12,524 nt of DNA from an uncultured Lachnospiraceae bacterium. Its GTDB lineage: Bacteria; Bacillota; Clostridia; Lachnospirales; Lachnospiraceae. The first letter of the stretch is position 1; every line of letters begins with the position of its first letter. The notes beneath the pieces are model-generated. The model was not told the DNA's origin. It was given only the letters and a program-made list of their open reading frames with translations, and did no database searches. The stretch lies in contig CACZPG010000098.1 in the NCBI GenBank assembly GCA_902782965.1, positions 1 to 12,524 on the forward strand, in the 5' to 3' direction. The position numbers and the translations under genes were made by a program. Shown here one piece after another: positions 6,035-12,524 of this stretch.

Positions 6035-7639
6035 CTATTTCATGCAATCTACGGCAGCCTTCTCTATTGGCAGTGTTTCATTGAAGGTCTCCATAAATTT
6101 GTCAAAGCCTGCTATTTCCTCTGAATCTGCTGTAATGGTGGTTCCTTCTTCTCCTGCGAAAACCTCTTTGTTCAGGAACTCTGATAATGAACAATCACCT
6201 GAACCCTGTTCCTTAAGACGCATAAGATAGAGTGCCAGGATTGCCATTCCCCAGGCTCCGCCTTCACCGGCTGTTTCCATGACTGTAATCGGACCGCCGG
6301 TTGCTGCTGACATGATTCTCTGACCTACTTCCTTGGTCTTGAAGAAGCCTCCATGGCCGTACAGTTTATCAACCTTTACTCCCTCATCCTTCAGAAGGAT
6401 ATCAAGGCCTACCTTAAGTGTACTAACTGCAGAGTACAGATGAAGTCTCATGAAATTAGCAAAGGTGAAATCAGCATTTACATTTCTCACGAAAACAGGA
6501 CGTCCTTCATCGAAACCTGTTACAGGCTCGCCGGAGAAATAATTGAATCCCGCAAGTCCGCCACAATCAGGAGCCCCATCCAGAGCTGCCTTGAAAAGTG
6601 TGGTATATAGTTTATCTGTATCTACTTCAATACCCATTGCAGCTGAGTATTCACGGAATATTCCTGCCCATGCATTAATATCAGAAGTACAGTTATTACA
6701 ATGTACCATAGCCACATCATCACCTACCGGTGTTGTAACCACATCTATCTCTTCATGAACCTTGCTGAGTGCCTTCTCCATAACAACCATAGCAAATATG
6801 GAGGTTCCTGCAGATACATTTCCGGTTCTTACAGCCACGCTGTTGGTAGCAACCATTCCTGTTCCTGCATCACCCTCAGGAGGACACATAGGTATTCCTG
6901 CCTGAAGATTTCCGCTGACATCAAGTTTCTTAGCGCCTTCCTCAGTAAGGGTTCCTGCATCTTCTCCGGCTACAAGAACCTTCGGAAGTATACCTTCTAT
7001 ATTCCATGGGAAACCATAGCTGCTTATAATACTGTCATATTTTGAAATATAATCTTTGTTGTAATCTCTGGTTCTGCTGTCTATAGGGAACATACCTGAG
7101 GCATCTCCCACTCCCAGAACCTTCTGACCGGAAAGCTGCCAATGAATATAACCGGCAAGTGTTGTGAAGAAGCTTATATCCTTAACATGAGGTTCCTTAT
7201 TAAGAATTGCCTGATGAAGATGAGCTATACTCCATCTCTGAGGAATATTGAATCCAAGCTCTGATGTAAGCTGTGAAGCTGCTTCTTCAGTAATAGTATT
7301 TCTCCAGGTTCTGAAAGGAACCAGCATATTATCGTCCTTGTCAAAAGCCATATATCCATGCATCATGGCACTGAAGCCTATAGCTCCTACAGTTTTAATA
7401 ACAGTACCATATTTCTCCTGAACATCCTTCAGAAGATCTGCATATGCATCCTGAAGTCCCTTCCATATCATCTCCAGGCTGTAGGTCCAGATTCCGTCAA
7501 CGTACTGATTCTCCCATCCGAATCCGCCCTGTGCGATCGGATTGCCCTTATCATCTACCAGAACAGCCTTGATTCTTGTAGAACCGAACTCTATTCCTAA
7601 TGCTGTTTTTCCTTCATCAATTAATTCCTTTGTCCCCAT
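6035..7639 (-). CDS. FGGY-family carbohydrate kinase, probable L-ribulokinase
   Basis: A 534-residue sugar kinase with the two-lobed FGGY fold: N-terminal phosphate loop G-I-E-F-G-S-T-R-I-K (15-24), G-F-S-A-M-M-H-G (88-95), probable catalytic Asp257 in P-P-E-G-D-A-G-T-G, and C-terminal ATP-site glycine motifs G-H-G-G-F-F-K-T (428-435) and E-T-A-G-E-G-G-A-W-G (455-464). Such proteins are often labelled xylulokinase or simply ATPase in databases. Immediate linkage to araD (20 bp) makes phosphorylation of L-ribulose the most likely job. The sequence is not of the classical 560-residue enterobacterial AraB form; it resembles the alternative ribulokinases reported from clostridia (AraK) and Bacteroides. 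Hence I leave the symbol blank. The start at 7639 has GAAGGGAG about 7 nt upstream. As the first gene of the apparent operon it follows an extended -10 promoter with 21-bp direct repeats. L-xylulose or D-xylulose remain alternative substrates. Confidence 0.9.
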   Translation of the reverse strand: MGTKELIDEGKTALGIEFGSTRIKAVLVDDKGNPIAQGGFGWENQYVDGIWTYSLEMIWKGLQDAYADLLKDVQEKYGTVIKTVGAIGFSAMMHGYMAFDKDDNMLVPFRTWRNTITEEAASQLTSELGFNIPQRWSIAHLHQAILNKEPHVKDISFFTTLAGYIHWQLSGQKVLGVGDASGMFPIDSRTRDYNKDYISKYDSIISSYGFPWNIEGILPKVLVAGEDAGTLTEEGAKKLDVSGNLQAGIPMCPPEGDAGTGMVATNSVAVRTGNVSAGTSIFAMVVMEKALSKVHEEIDVVTTPVGDDVAMVHCNNCTSDINAWAGIFREYSAAMGIEVDTDKLYTTLFKAALDGAPDCGGLAGFNYFSGEPVTGFDEGRPVFVRNVNADFTFANFMRLHLYSAVSTLKVGLDILLKDEGVKVDKLYGHGGFFKTKEVGQRIMSAATGGPITVMETAGEGGAWGMAILALYLMRLKEQGSGDCSLSEFLNKEVFAGEEGTTITADSEEIAGFDKFMETFNETLPIEKAAVDCMK

Positions 7640-7670
7640 GTTAAATCTCCCTTCTGAGTATTTTTTCTAA

Positions 7671-7729
7671 ATTATATCAGACTTATAATCTTAATCGATT
7701 CAATTTTTTACGAATTTCTTTCGATTTTT
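7671..7729 (-). promoter_or_regulatory. Activator-type promoter of the pentose operon: 21-bp direct repeats plus extended -10
   Basis: On the minus strand AAAAATCGAA (7729-7720) is repeated as AAAAATTGAA (7708-7699), 9 of 10 identical and exactly 21 bp apart, two helical turns. The second copy ends 22 bp before TATAAT (7676-7671), which carries an upstream TG (TGATATAAT, extended -10). No -35 close to TTGACA exists at 16-18 bp spacing; the repeat abuts that position instead. This is the geometry of a class II AraC-type activator site, and an AraC-type regulator is encoded in the same operon. The -10 is 31 bp before the start codon at 7639. The link to the regulator at 3631-5304 is inferred. 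Confidence 0.6.
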
Positions 7730-7759
7730 ATTCAGATTTTTTAATCATATTTACTTATA

Positions 7760-8911
7760 TTATACTTTTTTGACAAGCAGCTCGACCACAAAGCCATTGT
7801 CATTATAGTATTCCATTCCTCCACCCTGCTTATTCATATAATAATTCACCAGGTACATGCCCAGGCCATAGCCCTTCTTATCTGCTACGTCCTTGCCTCT
7901 GTAATATTTCTCGGTTATAAGTGAGAGCTCATCCTCCCGCACTCCCGGGCCTTCATCGCTGATCCTTATCCTGATATATTTATTGTCCTTCACAGTAGAA
8001 GCACTGGCAGCATCCGTTTCCGAGAAGAAAACATGTATATCTGTACCGGCGTATTTATATGAATTACCTATTATGTTATCAATCACCTGCTCCATTCTCA
8101 GCTTATCAATGTATACGAGACATTCCGGAATACTGTTCTCGAGAATAATATTTCCATATTCCTTCAGGTTCTTGAAATATCCCTCAATTATCCGGGAATC
8201 TGTTTCCACAGGCTTAATGCTGACATCATCAAGATCATCAATAGTGGCATGAAAAATATTCTCTACCAGCTGATTAATGGTTTCCGCTTTATTGGCTATA
8301 TAACTTATTTTCTCAAGTGTCCCGTCGATTTCCTTTAAATCCTCTTCATTAGCTGATAAAGCTTTCTTCTTGCTATACTGAAGCTCCATCACTTCACAGG
8401 TAGCCTGAATTGTGGCTACAGGAGTCTTTAGATCATGGCTGAGCTCAGCCATCAGTTCTCTTTTACCCTTCTCAGCCTCCATCTCCTTCTGTTTGGCTTT
8501 CTTTATCTCTTCCCTCATCAGGTCAAAGCTTTCCGGAAAACTTCCGAACGCATTCTCCCTGTGCATCGGAAGCTGTATATCCAGATTCCCTTTCGCTATT
8601 TCGGAAGCATATTTCTCCATTTCATTGACAGGTCTGATATGCATCATATATATCATGAGAATCAGTATATAGCCGGATATTAAAGCAATAAGCCAGAATA
8701 TAAATGTATACTTCAGAATCATGTTCTGACCTGTAACAAAATCTGCATTGATATTTCCCCAGACCTTCTTATATACTTCCAATTCTTCTTCACTGTAAGA
8801 AGCTACAGTTCCCATAGACAGAACTGTATTTCTGTACAGCACAAAAAGCACCAGAAGTGCCGCCAGCATAAAAGAAGAATATATAATTATAATCTTTCTT
8901 ATTCCATTCAT
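7760..8911 (-). CDS. Two-component sensor histidine kinase (HisKA/HAMP type)
   Basis: A 383-residue membrane kinase: TM1 about 6-26, a small extracytoplasmic loop of about 40 residues (27-66), TM2 about 67-90, HAMP about 91-142, a charged coiled segment, then HisKA with E-L-S-H-D-L-K-T-P (His159) and a HATPase domain with the N-box around Asn279/Asn283, D-E-G-P-G-V (319-324) and G-Y-G-L-G-M-Y-L-V (347-355). Loop size is too small for a separate sensor domain, so it may sense an intramembrane signal or a partner protein. The ATG overlaps the regulator's TGA as ATGA, so the two are translationally coupled. No strong terminator follows; the next 120 bp hold the promoter of the pentose operon. 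The signal is unknown; an FtsX-type permease lies upstream beyond two genes, but nothing here proves a link. Confidence 0.93.
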   Translation of the reverse strand: MNGIRKIIIIYSSFMLAALLVLFVLYRNTVLSMGTVASYSEEELEVYKKVWGNINADFVTGQNMILKYTFIFWLIALISGYILILMIYMMHIRPVNEMEKYASEIAKGNLDIQLPMHRENAFGSFPESFDLMREEIKKAKQKEMEAEKGKRELMAELSHDLKTPVATIQATCEVMELQYSKKKALSANEEDLKEIDGTLEKISYIANKAETINQLVENIFHATIDDLDDVSIKPVETDSRIIEGYFKNLKEYGNIILENSIPECLVYIDKLRMEQVIDNIIGNSYKYAGTDIHVFFSETDAASASTVKDNKYIRIRISDEGPGVREDELSLITEKYYRGKDVADKKGYGLGMYLVNYYMNKQGGGMEYYNDNGFVVELLVKKV

Positions 8912-9669
8912 ACTTCCAATATATATCCTGTTCCCCAGATTGTTTTGATATATTTAGGTTTGTTAGGATCCTCTTCCAGCTTCTCACGCAGCTTCCTTAT
9001 ATGTACATTAAGGGTTCCGTCACTGTAGAAGGTATCTCCCCATACTTCTTCGAAAAGAGTTTCCTTGGTAACAATAGTATTCTTATGATCGTACAGACAT
9101 TTGAGCAAGGCAAATTCCTTCGCCTTAAGTTCTATTCTTTCACCATTCATTAATACTGACATAGTAGAAGCATCCGGAGTCAGGACTTCTTCTTTAGCCC
9201 CGTCAGTCTCCTTTGAACCACCGGCACCACCCATATTCTGAGAATTCTGACCGGGTACGTCTCCATTTGCTGCCATAGGCTGCGCGGAGGTTATACTCCT
9301 GAGCTGTTCTACTCTCTTCAGGTTCACTTTAACCTTCGCAAGAAGCACTGACAGACTGTAAGGTTTCTTGACGTAATCATCTCCACCAATACTAAGTGCC
9401 ACAAGTACATCATCATCACTCTGACGTGCACTTATGAACAGTATGGGCAGCTGCATTTCCTCTCTGAGTTTCTTGCAGACTTCAAAGCCCGAGCCATCGC
9501 CGAGATTGATATCCAGAAGAATAAGATCTGCATCATTATTTTCCAGAAATTCATAACAGGAGGCTGCACTACCTACGTATTGTGTCTTAATATCAAACAT
9601 TTCGAAATATTCGGCTGTCATCTTCGCCAGTTCTATCTCATCATCAACTATCAGGCAGTTATAATGCAT
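8908..9669 (-). CDS. OmpR/PhoB-family response regulator with extended linker
   Basis: A 253-residue DNA-binding regulator. The receiver (about 1-120) has Asp9-Asp10, phosphoacceptor Asp53 in L-L-D-I-N-L-G-D, Ser80 and Lys102-Pro103. The winged-helix output domain (about 168-253) shows the family pattern L-K-A-K-E-F-A-L-L-K, V-W-G-D, L-N-V-H-I-R-K-L-R-E-K-L and the end I-W-G-T-G-Y. Between them lies an unusually long, low-complexity linker of about 45 residues (about 125-168) rich in Gly, Asn, Gln, Ser and Ala; family members of 225-235 residues usually have far less. Its strong AAGGAGAG site precedes the ATG at 9669. It starts 43 bp after the TraX-family gene, and its stop overlaps the cognate kinase. 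Target genes are unknown. Confidence 0.94.
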   Translation of the reverse strand: MHYNCLIVDDEIELAKMTAEYFEMFDIKTQYVGSAASCYEFLENNDADLILLDINLGDGSGFEVCKKLREEMQLPILFISARQSDDDVLVALSIGGDDYVKKPYSLSVLLAKVKVNLKRVEQLRSITSAQPMAANGDVPGQNSQNMGGAGGSKETDGAKEEVLTPDASTMSVLMNGERIELKAKEFALLKCLYDHKNTIVTKETLFEEVWGDTFYSDGTLNVHIRKLREKLEEDPNKPKYIKTIWGTGYILEV

Positions 9670-9712
9670 TTGTTTCTCTCCTTATATCAGTTAATCTTTC
9701 AGTTAATTCAGC

Positions 9713-10426
9713 TTATTTGACCAGAAATATTTCTATAAGTGCCAGAATCAGCAGATGAAGCGGATAGAATATATAGAAGAACCATTTGTGAAAGGCATTT
9801 CTATTTCCCGGTTCTCCATTATAGGCATATTTGAGTAATGGAATAACCGGTAATACCCCCAGCTGAAATACCTGGCCATAGGATCCTCCCGTAAAGAAAC
9901 AGGCTAATACTGCCATGACTGACTCACCTATTGCAATGGCACTGAAACTCCTCCATTTTCTGACAGGATCATCCCTGTATACAAAGAGGAAAAGCGGCCA
10001 CAAAACATCAAATATCGGCCAGTCAGCAAAAATGGATAGCATACACAGGCCTACAATTATTGCTACTTTGAATCCTTTATTAAGCTCTGCTTTATCCCAT
10101 ACCCAGATAGCAATAAGTCCAAGGAACAAAGAAGTGATCACACTGAAGGAAGGCGTCGGCCATTTCCCATTCTCATGAAGGCTGTAGGGAATCCAGGAGA
10201 TAAGAGAGAAAATGAACAGCCTTATAGCATATTTCTTCACATCCCGGGTATGCATATATCCTTCAAATACCATATAAGCCATAACAGGCCCGGTCAGTCT
10301 TCCTACAAAATGCATTATCTGTGCTGCCAATGACATTGTAGGAACAAAGGACCATGCTATATGATCGATAACCATTGCAATGATAGCCAAATACTTGAGC
10401 TGGTTACGATTTAATGAAAAGTTCAT
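9713..10426 (-). CDS. TraX-family integral membrane protein
   Basis: A 237-residue protein with about seven or eight hydrophobic segments and little else. The opening (L-N-R-N-Q-L-K-Y-L-A-I-I-A-M-V-I-D-H-I-A) with the conserved I-D-H motif, plus the region around F-E-G-Y and the C-terminal W-F-F-Y-I-F-Y-P-L-H segment, is the hallmark of the TraX family. In the F plasmid TraX N-acetylates pilin, but chromosomal members in clostridia stand without conjugation genes, and their substrate is not known; the H-x-x-x motif near the start recalls membrane acyltransferases. AAGGAG lies about 8 nt before the start at 10426. It follows the HTH-Uma2 gene by 14 bp and precedes the response regulator by 43 bp, so it is probably part of one operon with both. 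Confidence 0.88.
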   Translation of the reverse strand: MNFSLNRNQLKYLAIIAMVIDHIAWSFVPTMSLAAQIMHFVGRLTGPVMAYMVFEGYMHTRDVKKYAIRLFIFSLISWIPYSLHENGKWPTPSFSVITSLFLGLIAIWVWDKAELNKGFKVAIIVGLCMLSIFADWPIFDVLWPLFLFVYRDDPVRKWRSFSAIAIGESVMAVLACFFTGGSYGQVFQLGVLPVIPLLKYAYNGEPGNRNAFHKWFFYIFYPLHLLILALIEIFLVK

Positions 10427-10440
10427 TTAATACTTTCTCC

Positions 10441-11325
10441 TTACTTATTAATACCGATGACATCTGCATATTCCGTCAGATAAACCTCCAAGGCCTTCAT
10501 ATCAATTCTGATATCTCCATCAAAAACATCAACCGGTATTTTATCATTATAACCGAATACTTCTACAGTTTCACTTCTGAAATTATGTTTGATAACATTT
10601 TTCATCTTGTTATCTATCATCCAGTATTCATATACACCTGCTTCTCTGTATTTCTTGGTTTTGATATACAGATCCTTGGTTCTGGTTGACTTAGATAATA
10701 TCTCTATAACAAAACGCGGAACCCACGGTTTCTCTCTTCCCTCTTCATCAAATTCCACATCATCTGAGCATTTTACTACAAGATCCGGCTGTACAACCGT
10801 AGTAGGCCCTTCGCCAAAATCAAGCCTTACATCAAAGGGAGCCATAAATGCAAGACACTTTCTCTTCCTTTTTCTGAGCTCATTTGACAGAAAAACATGC
10901 AGGTAACCGAGAATAGCCTGATGTGTATTAGATGGTACTGCTATATCATATATAACACCATCAATGATTTCTATTCTTTTACCTTCCGGAAGTTCAAGAG
11001 ATAAATAATCTTCATAGGTATAGCCTGACCTTGAATATAAAGATGCTGAACCACCGGATACATTCTTCCCGGAGCCATATATATTATATCTTATATCAGG
11101 CTCATGTATCTCACCACCCGGTTTTACCTTATTATTATACTTATAGATCTTATCATCCTGAAAAGCCTTACTGAGTTTTTCAAGAGTACTTCTTCTGGGG
11201 TTTGAAGCAGTTCCACCGAAAAGCTTCTGAACAGAACTGACGGAAACCCCTGATTTTCTGGCAATATCCTCATATGATATACCTTTTTTAATTCTAATCT
11301 TCTTCATTTCTTCCAGACTAAGCAT
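10441..11325 (-). CDS. XRE-type HTH fused to Uma2 (DUF820) nuclease-fold domain
   Basis: A 294-residue fusion when started at 11325. Residues about 3-58 form an XRE/Cro-like helix-turn-helix (I-S-Y-E-D-I-A-R-K-S-G-V-S-V-S-S-V-Q-K-L). A linker of about 40 residues follows. From about 100 to 280 is a Uma2 domain of the PD-(D/E)XK superfamily: Y-E-D-Y-L-S-L, H-Q-A-I, Q-P-D-L-V-V (Asp181), V-I-E-I-L-S-K-S-T-R (Glu208), D-x-x-x-K (Asp218, Lys222), Y-R-E-A-G-V-x-E-Y-W-M-I-D. The catalytic acids appear intact. The more upstream ATG at 11361 would add 12 residues but lacks a ribosome site, whereas GGAGGT lies 7 nt before 11325. Uma2 proteins usually are single-domain, about 190 residues, often in multiple copies, with unproven biological role. 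It heads the TraX / two-component operon. Whether it cuts DNA, or serves only as a regulator, cannot be told. Confidence 0.9.
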   Translation of the reverse strand: MLSLEEMKKIRIKKGISYEDIARKSGVSVSSVQKLFGGTASNPRRSTLEKLSKAFQDDKIYKYNNKVKPGGEIHEPDIRYNIYGSGKNVSGGSASLYSRSGYTYEDYLSLELPEGKRIEIIDGVIYDIAVPSNTHQAILGYLHVFLSNELRKRKRKCLAFMAPFDVRLDFGEGPTTVVQPDLVVKCSDDVEFDEEGREKPWVPRFVIEILSKSTRTKDLYIKTKKYREAGVYEYWMIDNKMKNVIKHNFRSETVEVFGYNDKIPVDVFDGDIRIDMKALEVYLTEYADVIGINK

Positions 11326-11331
11326 ACTATC

Positions 11332-11337
11332 ACCTCC
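11332..11337 (-). promoter_or_regulatory. Ribosome binding site that fixes the HTH-Uma2 start
   Basis: GGAGGT lies 6-7 nt before the ATG at 11325. It falls inside the longer open frame that begins at 11361, so the shorter start is preferred and the first 12 codons of the long frame are leader. Confidence 0.75.
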
Positions 11338-11397
11338 GTTTTTATGATGGGGCATAGGCATTTAGACTATATATTCCCGAGCATTGTTGATATCATT

Positions 11398-11426
11398 ATT
11401 ATAAAATTCATGCTATCATTTTGCAA
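11398..11426 (-). promoter_or_regulatory. Sigma-A-type promoter of the HTH-Uma2 / TraX / two-component operon
   Basis: On the minus strand TTGCAA (11426-11421) is separated by exactly 17 bp from TATAAT (11403-11398). Transcription would start near 11391 and leave a leader of about 65 nt before the start at 11325. A weak inverted repeat AATCAT-N8-ATGATT (11425-11444) overlaps the -35 and could be an operator, perhaps for the encoded HTH protein; that last point is speculative. Confidence 0.55.
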
Positions 11427-11479
11427 TCATTTAAAGGGATGATTTTACAGAAACGTGAACTGTTAGTTACTAATCAAAG

Positions 11480-11515
11480 CAGGAGGCAGTTCACTAACCA
11501 GCGAACCGCCTCCTG
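11480..11515 (-). terminator. Hairpin terminator after the ABC permease
   Basis: A 15-bp stem (11515-11501 with 11494-11480) and a six-base loop lie 21 bp past the permease stop. On the minus-strand RNA all 15 positions pair, two of them as G-U; on the plus strand those two would be A-C mismatches. So the structure is better as a minus-strand RNA, in keeping with the gene direction. The tail CUUUGAUUAG is only moderately U-rich, so termination may be partial. Confidence 0.65.
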
Positions 11516-11536
11516 TTTAGGGTGGGAAGTTATAGA

Positions 11537-12524
11537 TTATTCCTCTGTTATCATTTCCACAGGTTTCAGACTTCTTACCTTGAGACCTGCAGATGCTGAT
11601 GCAATTATTGCTATTGCAGCTATACCAACTATAGTAATGATCATATAGTATGAAGGTATATCAAATGGCACGCTCTTTATTACGAAGAGTGAAAATGCTG
11701 CTTTAACTGCGCTTTTTCCGGCCAGCGGAGCAATGAGTGCTCCAAGCACTGTACCCACAAGGATTGCAGGCATATTGGAAAGCATTATCTGTGAAATGAG
11801 ATTGCCGCTTGTCTGACCAAGTGCTTTGCTGATTCCCATTCCCTTCCACTCACGGCTGATCTTGGCACGAATAACCAGAGACTCAACGAATACTACTACT
11901 AAAGCTGTGATAATTGATATAATCACACAGATCAGTCTCATGGATATAGACAGAGTATCAAGCGTTGACCTCATCATCTTCTCTTCATCTGTAGAAGTAA
12001 AGCTATAATCCTTATCTTCTTCAAGTTTATCTAAATCCTTCACTATATCGTCATAGGTTTTTCCATCCTTTGCAGTTGTATAATACTGATACTGCATATT
12101 TCCCGGGATTATCCTCTTCGCTCCATCGATGGTCATATAGATGGTTCGTCCCATACGCTCCACTCTCTGATTGATTCCAACGATAATATAATCGGCCTCT
12201 TCGTCTGCAAATGAGATAGTTATAACATCTCCTACTTTTACACCCAGGTCCTCAGCGATAGCATTTGTAACCATAACCTCGTTATCCTTCTTCTGAAGTC
12301 TTCCTTCAGTAAGAACAACATTATTTGCCTTATCTACATCGTCGGCTGCATATGTAAAGAATGTAGATTCCTTATCGTCGAACTTTACTGACGGCTCAAA
12401 ACCAACCAGGGTAAACACGTGATCCACTGAATCTAACTCTTCAATATCCTTAGCTACCTTTTCATAATCTGTATTCATATCTGAATCTGATACAAGGGCT
12501 GTTGCCATTTCAAATCCCATGAGA
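11537..12524 (-). CDS. FtsX/MacB-type ABC transporter permease (partial, N-terminus beyond window)
   Basis: About 328 residues of the C-terminal portion are visible; the frame is open at the right edge. Residues about 1-185 (counted from the first visible Met) form an extracytoplasmic MacB-like core domain with alpha/beta character (K-D-N-E-V-M-V-T-N-A-I-A-E-D-L-G-V-K-V-G-D). Then come three transmembrane segments (about 194-217, 248-268, 289-311) with the typical intracellular turn containing E-W-K-G-M-G-I-S-K-A-L-G and the closing R-S-L-K-P-V-E-M-I-T-E-E. Such permeases work with an ATPase of the LolD/MacB class, expected upstream outside the window, in export of peptides or lipids, drug resistance, or mechanical signalling. 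A hairpin terminator follows. Its substrate cannot be known from this portion. Confidence 0.92.
   Translation of the reverse strand, partial: LMGFEMATALVSDSDMNTDYEKVAKDIEELDSVDHVFTLVGFEPSVKFDDKESTFFTYAADDVDKANNVVLTEGRLQKKDNEVMVTNAIAEDLGVKVGDVITISFADEEADYIIVGINQRVERMGRTIYMTIDGAKRIIPGNMQYQYYTTAKDGKTYDDIVKDLDKLEEDKDYSFTSTDEEKMMRSTLDTLSISMRLICVIISIITALVVVFVESLVIRAKISREWKGMGISKALGQTSGNLISQIMLSNMPAILVGTVLGALIAPLAGKSAVKAAFSLFVIKSVPFDIPSYYMIITIVGIAAIAIIASASAGLKVRSLKPVEMITEE

Noticed and set aside
7640..7759. Terminator after the HisKA-type kinase gene
   Set aside because: Only a four-base GATT/AATC arm pair in A-rich DNA is visible; too weak to annotate, so read-through towards the pentose operon remains possible.
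9713..10426. TraX as evidence of a conjugative element
   Set aside because: No relaxase, coupling protein, integrase or attachment repeats are in the window; chromosomal TraX-family proteins are common in clostridia without conjugation genes.
11326..11361. Longer start of the HTH-Uma2 protein at 11361
   Set aside because: No ribosome site precedes it, while a perfect GGAGGT lies before the ATG at 11325, and the HTH begins right after that Met.
11421..11648. Plus-strand frame of 75 codons across the permease end
   Set aside because: It runs through the terminator hairpin and antisense to the conserved permease C-terminus, with nothing recognisable in it.

Overview
The window looks like a chromosomal segment of a low-GC, Gram-positive anaerobe of the Lachnospiraceae (Butyrivibrio/Roseburia-like). 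The reasons are lipobox-type solute-binding proteins, YesM/YesN-type sensor genes, strong AGGAG-type ribosome sites, AT-rich intergenic DNA and protein families typical of that group. The genus is an inference. Every convincing gene lies on the minus strand, so the order of transcription is right to left. I see no rRNA, tRNA, CRISPR array or transposase.

Right edge (about 11537-12524): the C-terminal two thirds of an FtsX/MacB-type ABC permease, cut by the window end and followed by a hairpin that probably terminates it. Next comes a putative operon, about 11325 down to 7760, with its own TTGCAA-17-TATAAT promoter: an HTH-Uma2 nuclease-fold fusion, a TraX-family membrane protein, an OmpR-type response regulator with an unusually long linker, and a two-TM histidine kinase whose start overlaps the regulator's stop (ATGA).

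Left and centre (7639 down to 1): a pentose utilisation locus, best explained as L-arabinose. Order of transcription: an FGGY kinase (probable L-ribulokinase), L-ribulose-5-phosphate 4-epimerase (araD), a YesN/AraT-type response regulator, a YesM/AraS-type histidine kinase, a sugar-binding lipoprotein likely acting as the sensor (AraP-like), a 319-bp AT-rich gap, and a second sugar-binding lipoprotein that probably feeds an ABC transporter beyond the left edge. The model is that extracellular sugar binds the sensor lipoprotein, which signals through the kinase to the AraC-type regulator. The regulator then activates the catabolic and transporter promoters. This matches the AraPST system described in Geobacillus, but here the sensor genes sit in the same apparent operon as the kinase and epimerase. 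No araA (isomerase) is in view.

The most interesting non-coding signals are: (1) a 10-bp direct repeat with exact 21-bp periodicity next to an extended -10 without a good -35 in front of the FGGY kinase, which is the classical layout of an AraC-type activator site; (2) a long hairpin (646-717) that buries the ribosome site of the transporter binding protein and is capped by a possible GNRA tetraloop; (3) a 23-bp tandem duplication spanning the stop codon of the YesM-type kinase; (4) a near-palindrome with a central CG between the sensor regulator and kinase genes.
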